Assembly: GCF_023935105.1 (NCBI RefSeq)
Contig: NZ_CP096040.1
Coordinates: forward strand, 1-64,000
Length of the DNA: 64,000 nt
Direction: 5' to 3'
Source of the DNA: Caulobacter segnis
GTDB taxonomy: Bacteria; Pseudomonadota; Alphaproteobacteria; Caulobacterales; Caulobacteraceae
In this document: positions 1-8,634 of the stretch, piece after piece
How the letters are laid out: the number at the start of each line of letters is the position of its first letter
Position numbering within the stretch: position 1 is the first letter of the stretch
Position numbers and translations under genes: made by a program
The notes under the pieces: generated by a model
The model's database searches: none
What the model was told of the DNA's origin: nothing
What the model saw: the letters and a program-made list of their open reading frames with translations, nothing else

Positions 1-9
1 CACATGTGA

Positions 10-24
10 TTAAGACTCTGTTAA
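10..24. promoter_or_regulatory. CtrA binding site (TTAA-N7-TTAA)
   Basis: TTAA GACTCTG TTAA is a perfect match to the CtrA consensus spacing. The site sits in a longer dyad (GATTAA/TTAATC), and its spacer contains a CcrM methylation site (GACTC). In C. crescentus, CtrA bound at such sites blocks replication initiation. Confidence 0.85.
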
Positions 25-27
25 TCA

Positions 28-36
28 TGTGGATGG
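28..36 (-). promoter_or_regulatory. Degenerate DnaA box
   Basis: TGTGGATGG on the plus strand matches the reverse complement of the DnaA box (TGTGGATAA) at 7 of 9 positions. It lies directly beside the first CtrA box, the kind of overlap that lets CtrA and DnaA compete. Caulobacter origins use weak DnaA sites, so degeneracy is expected, but a single weak box is low-grade evidence. Confidence 0.45.
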
Positions 37-57
37 TCCAGCAGCGCGTTGAAGGTC

Positions 58-72
58 TTAATGAATTCTTAA
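58..72. promoter_or_regulatory. CtrA binding site (TTAA-N7-TTAA)
   Basis: TTAA TGAATTC TTAA is the second perfect CtrA box, 48 bp from the first. It lies in a non-coding stretch upstream of ppsR. Confidence 0.85.
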
Positions 73-263
73 CTCGCGGCGACGGACGCAAGGCCGTTCG
101 CGGGACTCTGTCCCTGACCTTGGACAGTCGGGATTCACCTATCGGGGGATGCGGCGCGGGCCTGGGGATGATACGCGAGCAATGCGACCGTTGATCACAG
201 CGGCGCCGTGTCACGACGCCTCTAGGGCCTTTCGGCGCACAGGCGTCCCCAGGGACGAGGCAA

Positions 264-1169
264 GTGGTTAAGCAACCGTTAACGGATGATCCACAGGAGA
301 GTCTGGGCCAGGCGGACCAGGAACGGCTGCCGCCGCGCTTCGCCACCTACTTCCATATCCACCTGGTTTCGGACTCCACGGGCGAGACCTTGAACGCCAT
401 GGCGCGCGCGGTGTGCGCCCGTTTCACCGACATCCTGCCGATCGAACACATCTATGCGCTGGTCCGTTCCACGCGGCAGCTGGATCGGGCGCTGGAAGAG
501 ATCGGCGGCGCGCCGGGCGTGGTCATGCATACGATCGTCGATCCGGGCCTGCGCGCGGCGCTGGAAGAAGGCTGCCGCAAGCTGGAAATGCCCTGCATCG
601 CCGCCTTGGACCCGGTGATCATGGCCATGTCGCGTTATCTGGGCGCGCGGATTTCGACCCGGGTCGGGGCCCAGCACGCCCTCACCAACGACTATTTCGA
701 CCGGATCGAGGCGCTGGACTACGCCATCGCCCACGACGACGGCCAGGGTGGCCAGGACCTGACCCAGGCCGACGTCATCCTGGTCGGCGTGTCGCGGACC
801 TCCAAGACCCCGACCTGCATCTATCTGGCCCACCGGGGCGTGCGCGCCGCCAATGTGCCGCTGGTGCCGGGCCGCCCGCCGCCGCAGGACCTGTTCGAGC
901 TGAAGAACACCCTGATCGTCGGCCTGATCACCTCGCCCGACCGCCTGATCCAGATCCGCCGCAACCGCCTGCTCTCCCTCAAGGAGAACCGCGAGAGCGA
1001 CTATGTCGACAGCGACGCCGTTCGTCAGGAGATCATCGCCGCCCGGCGTCTGTTCGAGCGGATGAACTGGCCGGTCATCGACATCACCCGCCGCTCGGTC
1101 GAGGAGACGGCGGCGGCGATCATCAACCTGCTGTCGGGCGGCCGCGGCAAGGTCGAGGTCCTGGGATGA
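264..1169 (+). CDS. ppsR: Pyruvate, phosphate dikinase regulatory protein (DUF299/PPSR family)
   Basis: A 301-aa cytosolic regulator that phosphorylates and dephosphorylates a threonine of PPDK or PEP synthase, so switching pyruvate-to-PEP conversion. The family signature is clear: an N-terminal [12 protein letters not shown] block near residue 31 and the P-loop-like [15 protein letters not shown] near residue 175. This is the gene called RP001 beside Cori in C. crescentus. The start is GTG at 264 after a GACGAGG Shine-Dalgarno; codons 2-7 carry a CtrA box, so a slightly later start cannot be excluded. Its stop overlaps the maf start (ATGA at 1166-1169), beginning a maf-aroE-coaE operon. Confidence 0.93.
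   Translation: MVKQPLTDDPQESLGQADQERLPPRFATYFHIHLVSDSTGETLNAMARAVCARFTDILPIEHIYALVRSTRQLDRALEEIGGAPGVVMHTIVDPGLRAALEEGCRKLEMPCIAALDPVIMAMSRYLGARISTRVGAQHALTNDYFDRIEALDYAIAHDDGQGGQDLTQADVILVGVSRTSKTPTCIYLAHRGVRAANVPLVPGRPPPQDLFELKNTLIVGLITSPDRLIQIRRNRLLSLKENRESDYVDSDAVRQEIIAARRLFERMNWPVIDITRRSVEETAAAIINLLSGGRGKVEVLG
268..282. promoter_or_regulatory. CtrA binding site overlapping the ppsR start
   Basis: TTAA GCAACCG TTAA is the third perfect CtrA box. It falls on codons 2-7 of ppsR as called here, so origin function and the 5' end of the gene share sequence. Bound CtrA could affect both replication and ppsR transcription. Confidence 0.8.
287..295 (+). promoter_or_regulatory. DnaA box (TGATCCACA type)
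   Basis: TGATCCACA differs from the strong DnaA box TTATCCACA only at the second base. This is the lower-affinity G-box class I recall for the Caulobacter origin. It lies inside the ppsR reading frame, 4 bp after the third CtrA box, with a GANTC site at 299-303. Confidence 0.65.
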
Positions 1170-1774
1170 CCCCTGTAACCCCCACCCCAGTGACTTTGGC
1201 GTCGAAAAGTTCTGCCCGGCAGATGATCCTGAAGAACGCCGGCGTCGCCTTCGAGGCGGTCAGTCCCGGCGTCGACGAGGAGGCCGCCAAGGCCGGCCTG
1301 CTGGCCGAGGATGTCACGCCGCGCGACATCGCCGACGCCCTGGCCGAGATGAAGGCGGTCAAGGTCTCGACCAAACGGCCGGGCCTGGTGATCGGCGCGG
1401 ACCAGACCTTGGACCTTCGCGGCACGCTGATCGACAAGGTCGACACGCTGGACGAGGCCCGCGCCCGCCTGCTGGAGCTGCGCGGCCAGGTCCACAAGCT
1501 GCACTCGGCCGTGGTCGTCGCCCGCGACGGCCAGCCGATCTGGCGGATCGTCGAAAGCGCCAAGCTGTCGGTTCGCCCGTTCAGCGAGGCCTGGCTCGAC
1601 GCCTATATCGAGCGCCGCGGCGAGGCCCTGCTGTGGTCGGTCGGCTGCTACGAGCTGGAGGCCGAGGGCGTGCAGTTGTTCGACCAGGTCGACGGCGACT
1701 ATTTCACCATCCTGGGCTTGCCCCTGATCGGCCTGCTCGACTTCCTGCGCCTTCACGGAGCCCTGGCCGCATGA
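1166..1774 (+). CDS. maf: Maf-like nucleoside triphosphate pyrophosphatase
   Basis: A 202-aa Maf/HAM1-fold enzyme. The family hydrolyses non-canonical or pyrimidine NTPs and is linked to division arrest. Visible motifs are LASKSSAR near the N-terminus, VIGADQTL around residue 75 and the C-terminal [10 protein letters not shown] block. The first motif is usually LASxSPRR, and here SSAR replaces SPRR; the GADT aspartate motif reads GADQ. This makes it a divergent Maf whose substrate cannot be inferred. The reading frame stays open far upstream inside ppsR, but the ATG at 1166 gives the family N-terminus and a 4-nt overlap with ppsR. Its stop overlaps aroE in the same ATGA manner. Confidence 0.9.
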   Translation: MTPVTPTPVTLASKSSARQMILKNAGVAFEAVSPGVDEEAAKAGLLAEDVTPRDIADALAEMKAVKVSTKRPGLVIGADQTLDLRGTLIDKVDTLDEARARLLELRGQVHKLHSAVVVARDGQPIWRIVESAKLSVRPFSEAWLDAYIERRGEALLWSVGCYELEAEGVQLFDQVDGDYFTILGLPLIGLLDFLRLHGALAA

Positions 1775-2640
1775 GCCATTCCACCGGTTTTGGGATTTCC
1801 GGCGCCGCCATCGTCGGCGGCGTCTGCGGCCAGCCGATCAAGCACTCGATGAGCCCGATCCTGCACAACGCCTGGATCCAGGCGGCGGGCCTGGACGCGG
1901 CCTATGTGCCGTTCGCGCCGGCGGCCGATCATTTCGCCACCTTCGTCGACGGCCTGCGCGGGGGCGCCGTGCGGGGACTCAACGTCACCATCCCGTTCAA
2001 GGAACAGGCCCTGGCGGCCGCAGACCAGGTCAGCGACCTGGCCCGCATGGCCGGCGCGGCCAATCTGCTGATCTTCGAGGAAGACGGCGTCATCCGCGCC
2101 GACAACACCGATGGTCCCGGCCTGCTCGGCGCGATCGCGGCCCAGGCGCCGGGGTTCGACATCACCGCCCGGCCGGTGGTGATCCTGGGCGCCGGCGGCG
2201 CGGCGCGGGGCGCGGTCGCCGCCCTGCTGCTGGCCGGCGCGCCCAAGGTCGCGATCGTCAACCGCACGCTCGACCGCGCGCACGAGTTGGTCGCCGCCTT
2301 CGGTCCGCGCACCCTGGCGGTCGCCGAATACGCCCTGACCGATCATCTGAAGGACGCGGGCCTGATCATCAACGCGACCTCGCTGGGCCTGGGCGGCGGC
2401 GATGGCCCGGCCGCGCGCCTGGACCTGACGCCCGAGGACGCCGTGGTGGTCGACATGGTCTATAAGCCGCTGCGCACCGAGTTCCTGCGCCGGGCCGAGG
2501 CCGCAGGTCGTCGCACGGTCGACGGATTGGAGATGCTGCTGCGCCAGGCGATCCCGACCTTCGAGGCGATCTATGGCCAGCCGCCCTCCCCCGAGGTCGA
2601 TGTGCGCGGCCTGGCCTTGAAGCTGCTGGGCGAGGCCTGA
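1771..2640 (+). CDS. aroE: Shikimate dehydrogenase (NADP+)
   Basis: A 289-aa enzyme that reduces 3-dehydroshikimate to shikimate in chorismate and aromatic amino-acid biosynthesis. Substrate-binding KHSMSP is near residue 25, NVTIPFKE with the catalytic lysine near 70, and DNTDGPG near 110. The Rossmann glycine loop [11 protein letters not shown] sits near 135, followed by the NADP-specific NRT. Length is typical. The start at 1771 overlaps the maf stop by 4 nt, indicating translational coupling. coaE follows after 3 nt. Confidence 0.96.
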   Translation: MSHSTGFGISGAAIVGGVCGQPIKHSMSPILHNAWIQAAGLDAAYVPFAPAADHFATFVDGLRGGAVRGLNVTIPFKEQALAAADQVSDLARMAGAANLLIFEEDGVIRADNTDGPGLLGAIAAQAPGFDITARPVVILGAGGAARGAVAALLLAGAPKVAIVNRTLDRAHELVAAFGPRTLAVAEYALTDHLKDAGLIINATSLGLGGGDGPAARLDLTPEDAVVVDMVYKPLRTEFLRRAEAAGRRTVDGLEMLLRQAIPTFEAIYGQPPSPEVDVRGLALKLLGEA

Positions 2641-2643
2641 GCC

Positions 2644-3243
2644 ATGCTGGTGCTGGGCCTGACCGGTTCGATCGGCATGGGCAAGTCGACGACCTCGGCC
2701 ATGTTCCAGGTCGAGGGCGTGCCGGTCTACGACTCCGACGCCGCCGTCCATGCGCTGTACGCCACCGGCGGCGCGGCCGTCGCCCCGGTCGAGGCGGCCT
2801 TTCCGGGCGTGGTCGTGAACGGCGCGATCGATCGCGCCAGGCTCAGCGCCCAGGTGGTCGGCGACGCCGAGGCCCTGGCCAAGCTGGAGGCCATCGTCCA
2901 CCCGCTGGTCGGCGCCCACCGGATCGGCTTCTTCGAGAAGGCGACGGCCGAGGGCCACGAAATCGTCGTGCTCGACATTCCCCTCCTGTTCGAGACCGGT
3001 GGGGAGAAGAAGGTCGACAAGGTGGTGGTGGTCTCGGCGCCGGCCGACGTCCAGCGGGCTCGCGTCCTGGCCCGTCCCGAGATGACGCCCGAGAAGTTCG
3101 AGGCGATCCTGGCCCGCCAGACCCCCGACGCCGAAAAGCGCGCCCGCGCCGACTTCGTCATCGATACCGGCCAGGGGCTGGACAGCGCCCGCCAGCAGGT
3201 CCGCGACCTTCTGACTCTGTTGAGAACTTCCAGCTCCGCTTGA
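2644..3243 (+). CDS. coaE: Dephospho-CoA kinase
   Basis: A 199-aa P-loop kinase for the last step of CoA synthesis, phosphorylating the 3'-hydroxyl of dephospho-CoA. The Walker A motif [12 protein letters not shown] is at residues 5-16. The dephospho-CoA-binding segment ([12 protein letters not shown]) follows near 29, and a [11 protein letters not shown] lid motif is near 111. Length is normal. It sits 3 nt after aroE and 31 nt before dnaQ, the same order as in C. crescentus beside the origin. Confidence 0.96.
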   Translation: MLVLGLTGSIGMGKSTTSAMFQVEGVPVYDSDAAVHALYATGGAAVAPVEAAFPGVVVNGAIDRARLSAQVVGDAEALAKLEAIVHPLVGAHRIGFFEKATAEGHEIVVLDIPLLFETGGEKKVDKVVVVSAPADVQRARVLARPEMTPEKFEAILARQTPDAEKRARADFVIDTGQGLDSARQQVRDLLTLLRTSSSA

Positions 3244-3274
3244 TGCGGGACTCGAACGGCTTCATTGAAGGGTC

Positions 3275-3985
3275 ATGGCCCGGGAAATCATCCTCGACAC
3301 CGAAACCACCGGCTTCGATCCGAAGACGGGCGACCGCCTGGTCGAAATCGGCTGCATCGAGGTGGTCGAGTTCATGCCGACCGGCCGCAACTTCCACGAA
3401 TATTGCGACCCGCTGCGCGACATGCCGGCCGAAGCCGAGAAGGTCCACGGCCTGTCGTCGGCCTTCCTGACCGGCAAGCCCAAGTTCCACGAGATCGCCG
3501 ACAAGTTCCTGGAGTTCGTCGGCGACAGCGTCGTCGTCGCCCACAACGCCGCCTTCGACCGCAGCTTCATCAATTTCGAGCTGGAGAAGTGCGGCCGCGC
3601 GCCGATCGCCGAGGAACGCTGGATCGACACCCTGGCCATGGCCAAGAAGCGCTTTCCGGGCATGTACAACTCGCTCGACGCGCTCTGTAAGCGGTTCAAG
3701 ATCAGCCTGGACAGCCGCGACAAGCACGGGGCGCTGATCGACTCCCACCTCCTGGCCGAGGTGTATCTGGAACTGCAGGGCGGCAAGGAACGCGCCCTGG
3801 AACTGACCCATGTCGAGGCCCTGTCGGTGTCGGCCGCGATCCAGGGCTCGTACGGCGCCCGCTCGCGACCCCTGGCCCCACGCTCGACCGACGCCGAGCG
3901 CGAGGTCCACGCCGCCTGGGTGCGCAAGAACCTCAAGGACCAGGCGCTCTGGATCAAGTTCGGGGTCGTCGCGGCCGAGGGCTAG
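3275..3985 (+). CDS. dnaQ: DNA polymerase III epsilon subunit (3'-5' proofreading exonuclease)
   Basis: A 236-aa DEDDh exonuclease that proofreads within the replicative polymerase core. ExoI is ILDTETTGF (residues 5-13, the Asp-Glu pair), ExoII is VVAHNAAFDRSF near 88, and ExoIII is HGALIDSHLLAEVYLEL near 150 with the His and Asp. The C-terminus is the polymerase-alpha tether. The ATG at 3275 has a GAAGGG Shine-Dalgarno. It is the last gene of the origin-side block: in C. crescentus dnaA lies a few genes further on, but here the next genes are unrelated. Confidence 0.95.
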   Translation: MAREIILDTETTGFDPKTGDRLVEIGCIEVVEFMPTGRNFHEYCDPLRDMPAEAEKVHGLSSAFLTGKPKFHEIADKFLEFVGDSVVVAHNAAFDRSFINFELEKCGRAPIAEERWIDTLAMAKKRFPGMYNSLDALCKRFKISLDSRDKHGALIDSHLLAEVYLELQGGKERALELTHVEALSVSAAIQGSYGARSRPLAPRSTDAEREVHAAWVRKNLKDQALWIKFGVVAAEG

Positions 3986-4319
3986 TCGTCGATCGACGCC
4001 GCGGCGGTCCATAGCCGGTCGCGCGATTTCTTCTCTTCAGGAATGCCCGAGTGCCCAAGGAAACCTTGGTGGGCGTTCATAGGCGTTCGTTCGCGTGGCG
4101 CGCCGCTCCGCCTGGGCGGATCAGGAAGACATCCTGAAGCACAAGGAAGAAATCAAATACCTCTGGTTGATATTTAGTTTTCGATAAGAAATGCGCGACG
4201 TCTTCAGTTCAGGTAGGTCATATTGTCGCGCTTCCGGAGGTATTAATCACGAATTCATCCGCAAGGACGATCAACTTCGCTCAACAATTCTCGTTTTCTC
4301 AGAAAACAGGGCGATCGAC
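3986..4319. other. AT-rich intergenic stretch, possible rearrangement junction
   Basis: 334 bp between dnaQ and the porin. The right half (about 4130-4319) is clearly AT-richer than the neighbourhood, with runs such as GATATTTAGTTTTCGATAAG. A hairpin-like CCAAGGAAACCTTGG lies near 4053, possibly the dnaQ terminator. I see no coding frame that resembles a protein; a porin-frame extension back to 4191 gives an implausible leader. This is where gene order departs from the C. crescentus order I recall. Confidence 0.5.
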
Positions 4320-5762
4320 TTGCGCAAACTATTTCCCATAACTCTGTTCGCTGCCAGCATGATGGCCGGCATGGCCTCGGCCCAGGAAGCGCCGAAGACC
4401 GACGCCGCCGCCATGGAAGAACTGAAGGCGCAGCTCCGCGTCATGCAGGAGCGGCTGCAGAGCCTGGAAGCCAAGGCCAACGCGCCCGTCCCCATCCCCA
4501 TCGCGACGGCGCCGGTCGCCAAGACCCAGGCCGCGCCGGCCACGACGCAGATCAAGTGGGAAAACTCGCCGCGCTTCACCGAGGCCAGCGCGACCTTCAA
4601 GATGCGCGGCCGATTGCTGGTGGACGCCGTCGACGTCAACGTCGATCGCGAAACCGGCCCGTCCTACAAGTCCCGCCAATACCGGGCCCGTCAGCTGTTC
4701 CTCGGCGCCGAGGGTCAGGTCGGGTCGTGGGCCTATCGGCTCGAGGGCGGCGCGGCGAACGGTTCGGGCTGGGCCTGGGACGACGCGGTCATCGAGTACC
4801 GCATGAAGAGCGGCATGCTCCTGACCGTCGGTAACCAGAAGGTCGGCGGCCTCGAGAACCTCACCTCGATCAAGACCATCACCTTCATGGAGCGCGGTCC
4901 CTTCGGCGATCTGACCGACAACGGCTTCGTGCTGGCGGCGCAGGCCACCAAGGTCGGCCGCAACTGGTCGCTGCGCGGCGCGCTGCAGGGCGACTCCATC
5001 AACAAGGCCGACGTCGCGGCCGGCGCCTACAACGTCAACAACGCCAAGGAACGTTCGGGCGTGATGGCTCGGGCCACCTGGGCGCCGGTCATGACCCCGA
5101 CCCAGACCGTCCACCTGGGCGTCTCGGCCCGTTACCGCGAGATCGGCGGCGAAACGCCCTTCACCTATTCGGCCGCGGCCAACACCGCCTATCGCGCGCA
5201 GAACTCGGCGGGCGGCGTGCTGCTGTCGACCGGCGCCGTCGGCAAGGGCGACAAGACCCTGGCCCTGGAAGGCGCCTGGACGCGCAAGAGCCTGTCGCTG
5301 CAGGGCGAGGTCGCGAAGATCCGCGTCGATCGCATCGACACGAGCCGCAGCGCCGCCAATGGCGGCCAGGACTTCGACATCGTCACGGGCTATGCGATGG
5401 CCAGCTGGTTCCCGACCGGCGAAACCCGTCCCTACAGCGCCGCCGGCCAATTCAGCCGGATCAAGGTCCTGCATCCGCTCGATAAGGGCGGACGGGGCGC
5501 CTACGAGCTGGCCGCGCGCTACGATTTCGCCGATCTCGGCGACATGAAGGCCAACACCGCCACCGCGCTGACTAACCAGCCCGGCCTGGCGACGGCCGGG
5601 ACCTACAAGGGTCTGACCGCTGGCCTGAACTGGTACCCCTGCAGCAACGTCCGCTTCATGGCGAACGTCACAAAGGCCAAGATCAACAATCGTGCGATCG
5701 GCGCCCTGGAGAATGACGCCAAGGTGACGTTGCTGCAGACCCGTATGCAGATCGAATTCTAA
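4320..5762 (+). CDS. Outer-membrane porin, phosphate-selective OprO/OprP type
   Basis: About 480 aa with a signal peptide (RKLFPITLFAASMMAGMASA, cleaved before QEAP), then a short coiled-coil segment (MEELKAQLRVMQERLQSLEA). After that comes a long beta-barrel rich in alternating polar and aromatic residues ending in LQTRMQIEF, with a terminal Phe as outer-membrane barrels have. The coiled coil plus barrel layout fits the Porin_O_P family, which passes phosphate or polyphosphate. The start is the TTG at 4320 after AGGG: the frame extends to 4191, but that leader is not a signal peptide. I see no clear Pho box, so phosphate control is unproven. Ion selectivity cannot be read from the sequence. 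Confidence 0.8.
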   Translation: MRKLFPITLFAASMMAGMASAQEAPKTDAAAMEELKAQLRVMQERLQSLEAKANAPVPIPIATAPVAKTQAAPATTQIKWENSPRFTEASATFKMRGRLLVDAVDVNVDRETGPSYKSRQYRARQLFLGAEGQVGSWAYRLEGGAANGSGWAWDDAVIEYRMKSGMLLTVGNQKVGGLENLTSIKTITFMERGPFGDLTDNGFVLAAQATKVGRNWSLRGALQGDSINKADVAAGAYNVNNAKERSGVMARATWAPVMTPTQTVHLGVSARYREIGGETPFTYSAAANTAYRAQNSAGGVLLSTGAVGKGDKTLALEGAWTRKSLSLQGEVAKIRVDRIDTSRSAANGGQDFDIVTGYAMASWFPTGETRPYSAAGQFSRIKVLHPLDKGGRGAYELAARYDFADLGDMKANTATALTNQPGLATAGTYKGLTAGLNWYPCSNVRFMANVTKAKINNRAIGALENDAKVTLLQTRMQIEF

Positions 5763-5801
5763 TCAACACACTCTCATATACTTACGGTCTGGAGCTTCCG
5801 G

Positions 5802-7622
5802 GTGTCATTCCTGAAGAACATTTCGATCCGCAACAAGATCATGCTGTCGTTTGGCCTGCTGCTGGGCGCGGCTGTCGCGATGATCCTCAGCGTCTTTCTT
5901 CAGCTCACGGGCATGCAGGAGGCCATCCGTCTGAACGATGAAAGCAAGTCGATCATCGATCAGACCCATACCGCCGAGAAAGGCATGCTGCGCGTGAACT
6001 CGCAGATGCGCGGCGTGCTGCTGACCGGGAGCCCCAAATATATGGGATCCTACAAGGAAGGCTGGCAGCAGTTCGACGAGGCGGTGGCCAACCTCGAGCG
6101 CTCCAGCCTGACCGGCCCGGAGAAGGCCGCCCTGGCGACCGTCAAGGCCGACGCCAAGACCTGGCTCGACGCCTATGGCGCGCCGCTGACTGAGGCCGCG
6201 CTCGATCCGGCCCGTCGCGACGCGGGCCGCGAGACCCTGATCGCCGCCGGCGAAAAGGCGCGCGTGACCCACATCACCAAGAAGGTGACGCTGATCCGCA
6301 AGATCGAGCAGGGCCGCATGAGCGTCCGCGAGGCCGACCAGCATCGCGCGATCTTCTCCTCGGTCGCCATGCTGATCGGCGGCGGCGTCGGCCTGCTGGT
6401 CATCGCCTTGGGCATGGGCTGGCAGCTGACCACGCTGGTCGCCGCCCCCGTCGGACGCATGACCCAGTCGATGCTGCGCTTGGCGGATGGCGACTTCGAT
6501 GTCGAGGTTCCCGACCGCGATCGCGCCGACGAGGTGGGTTCGCTGTCGCGCGCCTTCGAGACCTTCAAGGACAACAGCCTCAAGGCCATCCGCCTGGAGG
6601 AAGAGACCGGCGCCATGCGCGAGGCCGGCGAAGTCGAGCGCGCCGCGACCGAAGCCCGGCGCGCCCGCGAGGCGGCCGAGGACCGGGCCACGATCGAAGC
6701 CCTGGGTCGCGGCCTGCACGCGCTGTCGGCCGGGGACCTCACGCACCGCATCAGCGAGCCCCTGGCGCCCAAGTCCGAGCAGCTGAAGGAAGACTTCAAC
6801 GCCTCGATCGCCAAGCTGGAGACCGTCATCTCCGGCGTGCGCAACGCGGTTATGACGATCAGCGGCGGCGCGCGCGAGATCTCGGTGGCGTCGGACGACC
6901 TCGCGCGTCGCACGGAGCAGCAGGCGGCCAGCCTGGAGGAGACCGCCGCGGCGCTTGAGGAGATTACCGCGACCGTCAACAAGACGGCGGAAGGTGCGGG
7001 TCACGCCCGCACCGCCGTCAGCGGCGCCAAGACGGACGCCGAAAACGGCGGCCAGATCGCCGAGCGGGCCGTGGTCGCCATGACCGAGATCGAGCAGAGC
7101 TCGCAACAGATCACCCAGATCATCGGGGTGATCGACGAGATCGCCTTCCAGACCAATCTGCTGGCCTTGAACGCCGGCGTCGAAGCGGCCCGGGCGGGCG
7201 AGGCGGGCCGTGGCTTCGCGGTCGTCGCCCAGGAAGTCCGCGCCCTGGCCCAACGCTCGGCCGACGCGGCCAAGGAGATCAAGTCCCTAATCAACCTGTC
7301 GACCAATCAGGTCACGGTGGGCGTGGATCTGGTCGGTCAGACCGGCAAGGCGCTGGAAAGCATCGTCGCCCAGGTCCTCGACGTCAGCACCATCGTGCGC
7401 GAGATCGCGGCCTCGGCCCAGGAACAGGCCAGCGGCCTGCAGCAGGTCAATGTGGCCGTCAATCAGATGGACCAGGTGACCCAGCAGAACGCGGCCATGG
7501 TCGAGGAATCCACCGCCGCCAGCCACGGTCTGGCGACCGAAGCCGACGAACTGGCCCGACTGATGAGCCAGTTCAAGGTCAGCGAGACCATGAACCGGAG
7601 CGGCCGGGCGCGGGCCGCCTAG
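5802..7622 (+). CDS. Methyl-accepting chemotaxis protein
   Basis: A 606-aa transmembrane chemoreceptor. TM1 ([19 protein letters not shown]) is near residue 14, then a periplasmic four-helix-bundle ligand domain (about 38-185), then TM2 ([18 protein letters not shown]). Two HAMP-like segments follow (about 210-265 and 300-350). The signalling domain has the hairpin tip [20 protein letters not shown] near 445. Start is GTG at 5802 with a GGAG Shine-Dalgarno. The protein ends in RARAA; two terminal alanines are a ClpXP-type signal in Caulobacter CtrA, and McpA is degraded in the cell cycle, so turnover is possible. No che genes are adjacent and the ligand is unknown. Confidence 0.95.
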   Translation: MSFLKNISIRNKIMLSFGLLLGAAVAMILSVFLQLTGMQEAIRLNDESKSIIDQTHTAEKGMLRVNSQMRGVLLTGSPKYMGSYKEGWQQFDEAVANLERSSLTGPEKAALATVKADAKTWLDAYGAPLTEAALDPARRDAGRETLIAAGEKARVTHITKKVTLIRKIEQGRMSVREADQHRAIFSSVAMLIGGGVGLLVIALGMGWQLTTLVAAPVGRMTQSMLRLADGDFDVEVPDRDRADEVGSLSRAFETFKDNSLKAIRLEEETGAMREAGEVERAATEARRAREAAEDRATIEALGRGLHALSAGDLTHRISEPLAPKSEQLKEDFNASIAKLETVISGVRNAVMTISGGAREISVASDDLARRTEQQAASLEETAAALEEITATVNKTAEGAGHARTAVSGAKTDAENGGQIAERAVVAMTEIEQSSQQITQIIGVIDEIAFQTNLLALNAGVEAARAGEAGRGFAVVAQEVRALAQRSADAAKEIKSLINLSTNQVTVGVDLVGQTGKALESIVAQVLDVSTIVREIAASAQEQASGLQQVNVAVNQMDQVTQQNAAMVEESTAASHGLATEADELARLMSQFKVSETMNRSGRARAA

Positions 7623-7683
7623 GCTGGGCGCTGAGAAGAACACGCGGGGCGATCGGCCCGCGTGTTCGATGCGCGGGCGGCGC

Positions 7684-8541
7684 CTAGACGCGATCGTCCA
7701 GCAGCGATCGCACCGCGGCCAAGTCTTCCGGCGTCGCCGGATTGTAGACGATCATCGCCAGGTCGGGCCGGCCATCGACGGCGAAGGCCGAGTATTCGAA
7801 CGAGACCGGACCCAGCACCGGATGGCGCAGGTGCTTGACGCCGTCGCCATACTGCCGGACGTCATTGTCGGCCCACATCGCCGCGAACTCGGGACTGCGC
7901 CGTCGCAACTCCTCGACCAGCGCGTTCACCGGCCCCTCTGCGCCGGCGCCGGCCCGGGCCACGTCGGCGCGGAAGGCGGCGACCACGAAGCGGGCCACCT
8001 GCTCCCACTCGGAATTGATCGCCCTGGCCCGGGGATCGCAGAAGATGCGGCGCAGGATGTTGCGCTCTTCCAGCGGCAGATCGCCATAATTGGCCAGCAC
8101 CACAGTGGCGGCGCGGTTCCAGGCGATCACGTCCCAGGTTAGGGTCTTGATCATGGCCGGACAGGGATCCAGCGCATCCAGCACCCGCTGCAGCCGGGGC
8201 GAGACGCCGTCGGCCTCGCGGTAGCGCAGCTCCGGCGGGCGTCCCAGGCCCAGTAGGAAAAGATGCTCGCGCTCGACGTCGGTCAGCATCAGGGCGCGGG
8301 CGATGCGGTCCAGCACGTCGGCGGACGGCGCGCCGCCTCGGCCCTGCTCCAGCCAGGTGTACCAGGTGGCGCTGATGCAGGCGCGTTGGGCGACTTCCTC
8401 GCGGCGCAGGCCCGGCGTGCGTCGGCGCGGTCCGGAAAAGCCCAGCGCCACGGCGTCCAGCCTGGCGCGGCGATCACGCAGATAGGCGCCCAAACGGTTC
8501 TCGCTGGTAAGCCGGTTCTCGCGCGGGATCGGGGCGTTCAT
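7684..8541 (-). CDS. XRE-family regulator with MmyB-like ligand-binding domain
   Basis: A 285-aa repressor-type protein. The helix-turn-helix is residues 15-90 (TPGLRREEVAQRACISATWY ... LEQGRG). The C-terminal half matches the MmyB-like ligand-binding domain, with WDVIAWNRAA near 132 and the trailing FEYSAF block. Such regulators usually stand divergent to the oxidoreductase they control. Here an SDR/epimerase gene starts 94 bp away on the other strand, with a perfect palindrome between them at 8552-8567. The palindrome overlaps a minus-strand TATAAG box, so autorepression is likely. Confidence 0.9.
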   Translation of the reverse strand: MNAPIPRENRLTSENRLGAYLRDRRARLDAVALGFSGPRRRTPGLRREEVAQRACISATWYTWLEQGRGGAPSADVLDRIARALMLTDVEREHLFLLGLGRPPELRYREADGVSPRLQRVLDALDPCPAMIKTLTWDVIAWNRAATVVLANYGDLPLEERNILRRIFCDPRARAINSEWEQVARFVVAAFRADVARAGAGAEGPVNALVEELRRRSPEFAAMWADNDVRQYGDGVKHLRHPVLGPVSFEYSAFAVDGRPDLAMIVYNPATPEDLAAVRSLLDDRV

Positions 8542-8551
8542 CGTATTAAGC

Positions 8552-8567
8552 CTTATACCCGTATAAG
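8552..8567. promoter_or_regulatory. Operator palindrome between the XRE regulator and SDR gene
   Basis: CTTATAC-CC-GTATAAG is a perfect 7-bp inverted repeat with a 2-bp centre. It lies 11 bp upstream of the XRE start and overlaps its likely -10 element. A dimeric XRE protein would fit this symmetry. Confidence 0.65.
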
Positions 8568-8603
8568 ATCACTACTTTAACAGGATGATCATAGCGCCGA
8601 CGA

Positions 8604-8619
8604 TGTTCCACGTGAAATC
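8604..8619. other. parS-like 16-mer
   Basis: TGTTCCACGTGAAATC matches the bacterial parS consensus TGTTNCACGTGAAACA at all but the last two bases, with an intact CACGTG core. It lies in the non-coding gap before the SDR gene. The characterised C. crescentus parS sites cluster about 8 kb from Cori on the parAB side, so this would be an extra or degenerate site. ParB binding is untested, and half the palindrome edge is imperfect. Confidence 0.3.
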
Positions 8620-8634
8620 CGTGGAGGGTCATTC

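Larger units (their letters stand above)
1..303. other. Edge of the chromosomal replication origin (Cori), right part
   Basis: This leader of ppsR has no convincing coding frame. It carries three perfect TTAA-N7-TTAA CtrA boxes (10-24, 58-72, 268-282), DnaA-box-like sequences (28-36 and 287-295) and GANTC methylation sites at 14-18, 104-108, 132-136 and 299-303. A 6-bp inverted repeat (CGTCCC-CA-GGGACG) lies at 244-257. In C. crescentus the origin lies between hemE and RP001 (this ppsR), with several CtrA sites that repress initiation in swarmer cells. The window therefore appears to start inside the homologous origin; the hemE side and the main AT-rich unwinding region are not visible. The assignment rests on the flanking gene plus box density, not on function. 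Confidence 0.85.

Noticed and set aside
6..194. A 62-codon open frame at the left edge
   Set aside because: It spans two CtrA boxes and GANTC sites, has no Shine-Dalgarno or recognisable protein, and lies in origin DNA.
413..1165. Long upstream extension of maf inside ppsR
   Set aside because: High GC keeps the alternate frame open. The encoded sequence is Arg/Gly/Pro shadow and the ATG at 1166 gives the real Maf start.
4191..4319. Extended start for the porin
   Set aside because: The added 43 residues are not a signal peptide, whereas the TTG at 4320 gives a clean one after AGGG.
7669..8142. Plus-strand frame antisense to the XRE regulator
   Set aside because: Shadow frame; the minus-strand gene has a clear HTH and MmyB domain.
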